Shown piece by piece: positions 62,518 to 64,000 of a stretch of DNA of 64,000 bases; positions within the stretch are counted from its first letter, which is position 1; each line of letters starts with the position of its first letter. This DNA comes from Lacinutrix venerupis (lineage in GTDB: Bacteria; Bacteroidota; Bacteroidia; Flavobacteriales; Flavobacteriaceae), in contig NZ_RCCH01000006.1 of assembly GCF_003663945.1 (NCBI RefSeq), positions 1-64,000 on the forward strand, in the 5' to 3' direction. The notes below the pieces were generated by a model. The model had not been told where the DNA came from and made no database searches. It worked only from the letters and a program-made list of their open reading frames with translations. Made by a program: the position numbers and the translations under genes.

Positions 62518-62829
62518 ATGAACACAAATCAAATAGATCAACAACGTTTAGAACGTGCAAAAAAACGTGTAAAAAGAATAAAAGGTTTTTATACACACTT
62601 GTTAATTTATATTGTAATTAATACAGTTATTGTGTTTATAAATATTGATAATTTAAAACCCGGACAATCTTATTTTCAATGGTATAATTTTATAACACTA
62701 ACCATTTGGGGAATACCATTAATTATTCATGGTCTAACTGTATTTTTACCTAATTTTATATTAGGAACAAATTGGGAAGAACGAAAAATTAAAGAAATTA
62801 TGGAAAATGAAAACAATGTGTGGGAGTAA
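62518..62829 (+). CDS. 2TM domain protein (second free copy)
   Basis: 103 residues from the ATG at 62518; an ATG twelve bases earlier overlaps the previous gene by ten bases and is also possible. The domain is RLERAKKRVKRIKGFYTHLL, two spans and GTNWEERKIKEIMENENNVWE. It is the third 2TM unit in a row in this operon. Whether it joins the kinase in one complex is an open question. Confidence 0.88.
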   Translation: MNTNQIDQQRLERAKKRVKRIKGFYTHLLIYIVINTVIVFINIDNLKPGQSYFQWYNFITLTIWGIPLIIHGLTVFLPNFILGTNWEERKIKEIMENENNVWE

Positions 62830-62894
62830 TTATCTTTAAATTAAAGCGCTAAAAACTATTAAGTAATTTTTTAAATTTTCACCAACCTATAATT

Positions 62895-63650
62895 ATGAAA
62901 GTAATAATAATAGAAGACGAAAAACCTTCTGCCAGACGTTTACAACGCATGTTAAAAGCGCTAGATATTGAGGTAGATACGATGTTACACTCTGTAGAAG
63001 AATCTATCCAATGGTTTCAAAATAACGAGCATCCAGATTTAATATTTTTAGATATACAGTTAAGTGATGGTCTATCTTTTGAAATTTTTGATGCAATAGA
63101 TATAACTTCAGCTATAATATTTACAACTGCTTACGATGAGTATGCGCTTCAAGCATTTAAATTAAATAGTATTGATTATTTACTTAAACCTATTGATGAT
63201 GAAGAGTTAGAAGCAGCGGTATCTAAATTTAAAATACGCTTACCCAAAAAACAAACAGTTTCTTTAGACTTTAATGAAATTAAAAAACTTTTAATTAATC
63301 CTATAGAGCGTGAGTATAAAAAACGTTTTTCGGTAAAAGTAGGTCAGCATTTAAAATTAGTTAATATAGAAGATATAGAATGTTTTTATAGTGAAAATAA
63401 AGGCACTTATTTACATACAAATCAAGGCAGAAGTTATTTGTTAGATACTACTTTAGATAGTTTAGAAGAAGAGTTAGCTCCAGAACATTTTTTTAGAATA
63501 AACAGAAAATTTATTGTAAATATTCAAGCAATAGAAGATATGGTAAGTTATACAAATTCAAGATTACAAATAAAACTAAAAACTTATAAAGGAGAAGAAG
63601 TTATTGTAGCTCGTGAACGTGTTAAAAAATTTAAGTCTTGGTTAGAATAG
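62895..63650 (+). CDS. LytTR family response regulator
   Basis: 251 residues. Receiver domain with the acidic pair D8-E9, phospho-acceptor D53 (LIFLDIQLS), T77/T78 and K98 (YLLKPIDD). The C-terminal LytTR DNA-binding domain (about 145-250) has RFSVKVGQHLKLVNIEDIEC, GRSYLLDTTLDSLEEELAPE and FFRINRKFIVNIQAIEDM. It is the last gene of the operon and the likely reader of the 9-12-9 operators at 55970 and 60088. The gene ends directly next to the convergent LETM1-type gene. Confidence 0.94.
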   Translation: MKVIIIEDEKPSARRLQRMLKALDIEVDTMLHSVEESIQWFQNNEHPDLIFLDIQLSDGLSFEIFDAIDITSAIIFTTAYDEYALQAFKLNSIDYLLKPIDDEELEAAVSKFKIRLPKKQTVSLDFNEIKKLLINPIEREYKKRFSVKVGQHLKLVNIEDIECFYSENKGTYLHTNQGRSYLLDTTLDSLEEELAPEHFFRINRKFIVNIQAIEDMVSYTNSRLQIKLKTYKGEEVIVARERVKKFKSWLE

Positions 63651-64000
63651 TTAATCTTCAATTCTATTATCATCAAAAGCAGATGGTAATAATTTAGGAA
63701 TAAATTTAATAACTAACGGAAGTAATAGTGCGCCTCCAGGTAATATAAAAATAGCGAGACTTGGTATGGCTTTAAAAATATCTAATAATTGCTCGTTTAC
63801 TTTTTTTTGTTCTTCCTTAGAGAGGTCCTTAACTGTTGATTTTGTTAATAAAATCATTAACTCTTTACTTTGAGAGAGTTCTTTTAATAAACGTTTACTA
63901 TTTCTAGAGATTAGTTTAATTACAATTTTACTTGAGTTATCATAAAAAGATTTTACAATATTTTTAGAACCTAATAATACAATATCTTTTTTATGTGTTT
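63651..64000 (-). CDS. LETM1-related protein, 3' part (cut by window edge)
   Basis: The frame is open from the right edge to the stop at 63651, about 116 residues, so the start is outside the window. Its end is typical: KAIPSLAIFILPGGALLLPL then FIPKLLPSAFDDNRIED, the LETM1-like segment with PGG and LPSAF. In Flavobacteriaceae this ending marks proteins named LETM1-related biofilm-associated protein. The internal methionine at 63857 is not the start because coding sequence continues upstream. It converges with the LytTR gene, stops adjoining. Confidence 0.82.
   Translation of the reverse strand, partial: THKKDIVLLGSKNIVKSFYDNSSKIVIKLISRNSKRLLKELSQSKELMILLTKSTVKDLSKEEQKKVNEQLLDIFKAIPSLAIFILPGGALLLPLVIKFIPKLLPSAFDDNRIED

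Noticed and set aside
1-64000. tRNA, rRNA or tmRNA genes
   Set aside because: No cloverleaf with a TTCGAnTC-type arm and no rRNA-like stretch was noticed on either strand; a dedicated search was not possible here.

Overview
The window is low-GC DNA from a Bacteroidota genome, most likely a marine Flavobacteriaceae species (relatives of Olleya, Lacinutrix or Winogradskyella are plausible; this is a family-level inference). The grounds are type IX secretion (T9SS) proteins with gliding-type C-termini, DUF5606, DUF2141, DUF4369 and DUF349 proteins, a DUF58/MoxR/DUF4350/DUF4129 cluster, a LETM1-related protein at the right edge, no Shine-Dalgarno habit, and -7 promoter boxes of the Bacteroidota form TAnnTTTG. 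I see no rRNA, tRNA or CRISPR. Most of it reads as ordinary chromosome; 33.6-37.9 kb is accessory.

Layout. 1-5 kb: two large secreted repeat proteins, the first cut by the window edge. 4.8-6.6 kb: an ABC exporter pair. 6.8-11.9 kb: a possible kinase-fold protein, a pRiA4b-type protein, heme A synthase, a GNAT enzyme, the CCA-adding enzyme and the threonylcarbamoyl-AMP synthase. 12-21.3 kb: a surface-glycan/LPS locus with glycosyltransferases of families 2, 4 and 9, a sugar aminotransferase, a hexapeptide acyltransferase and a WaaP-like kinase. 21.3-24.7 kb: dapD, ruvX, def, a DUF5606 protein and mazG. 24.6-25.3 kb: a 65-bp tandem repeat that copies the end of mazG, a candidate structured RNA and strong terminators. 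25.3-33 kb: an outer-membrane protein, a DUF349 protein, aroE, two DUF368 (PopT-type) lipid-carrier transporters, a lipoprotein hydrolase, a uracil-DNA glycosylase family protein and a VOC lipoprotein.

33.6-37.9 kb is the most notable part: an integron-like element. A tyrosine recombinase (37079-37918, +) faces away from four cassettes, all on the minus strand. Each cassette is closed by a 133-141 bp imperfect palindrome. The bases at each cassette's upstream border are the inverse complement of the first bases of that cassette's own palindrome, in four cassettes of four, as expected if each cassette once circularised at a G/TT crossover. An attI-like region with a good outward promoter lies between recombinase and array. 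The recombinase lacks the extra segment of classical IntI and the core site is not the classical GTTRRRY. The array's far end cuts off a tolC-type gene.

37.9-54.4 kb: lipoprotein, DUF819, DUF2141, OmpA/TSP3, the DUF58-MoxR membrane cluster with SpoIIM and RDD proteins, a TRIC channel, cyclophilin, NUDIX, acyltransferase, a GAF histidine kinase and an ECF sigma factor. 54.7-64 kb: a type II NADH dehydrogenase, a TonB-dependent receptor-like protein, small membrane proteins, and an operon of a periplasmic protein, a LytS-type kinase fused to a 2TM domain, two free 2TM proteins and a LytTR regulator. A 30-bp direct-repeat operator of LytTR type (9-12-9) occurs upstream of both the receptor gene and this operon, with identical spacing to the -7 box, which suggests a small autoregulated regulon.

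Start codons were moved inward from the longest reading frame where a downstream ATG gives a better N-terminus (signal peptide, family start or intergenic repeat).
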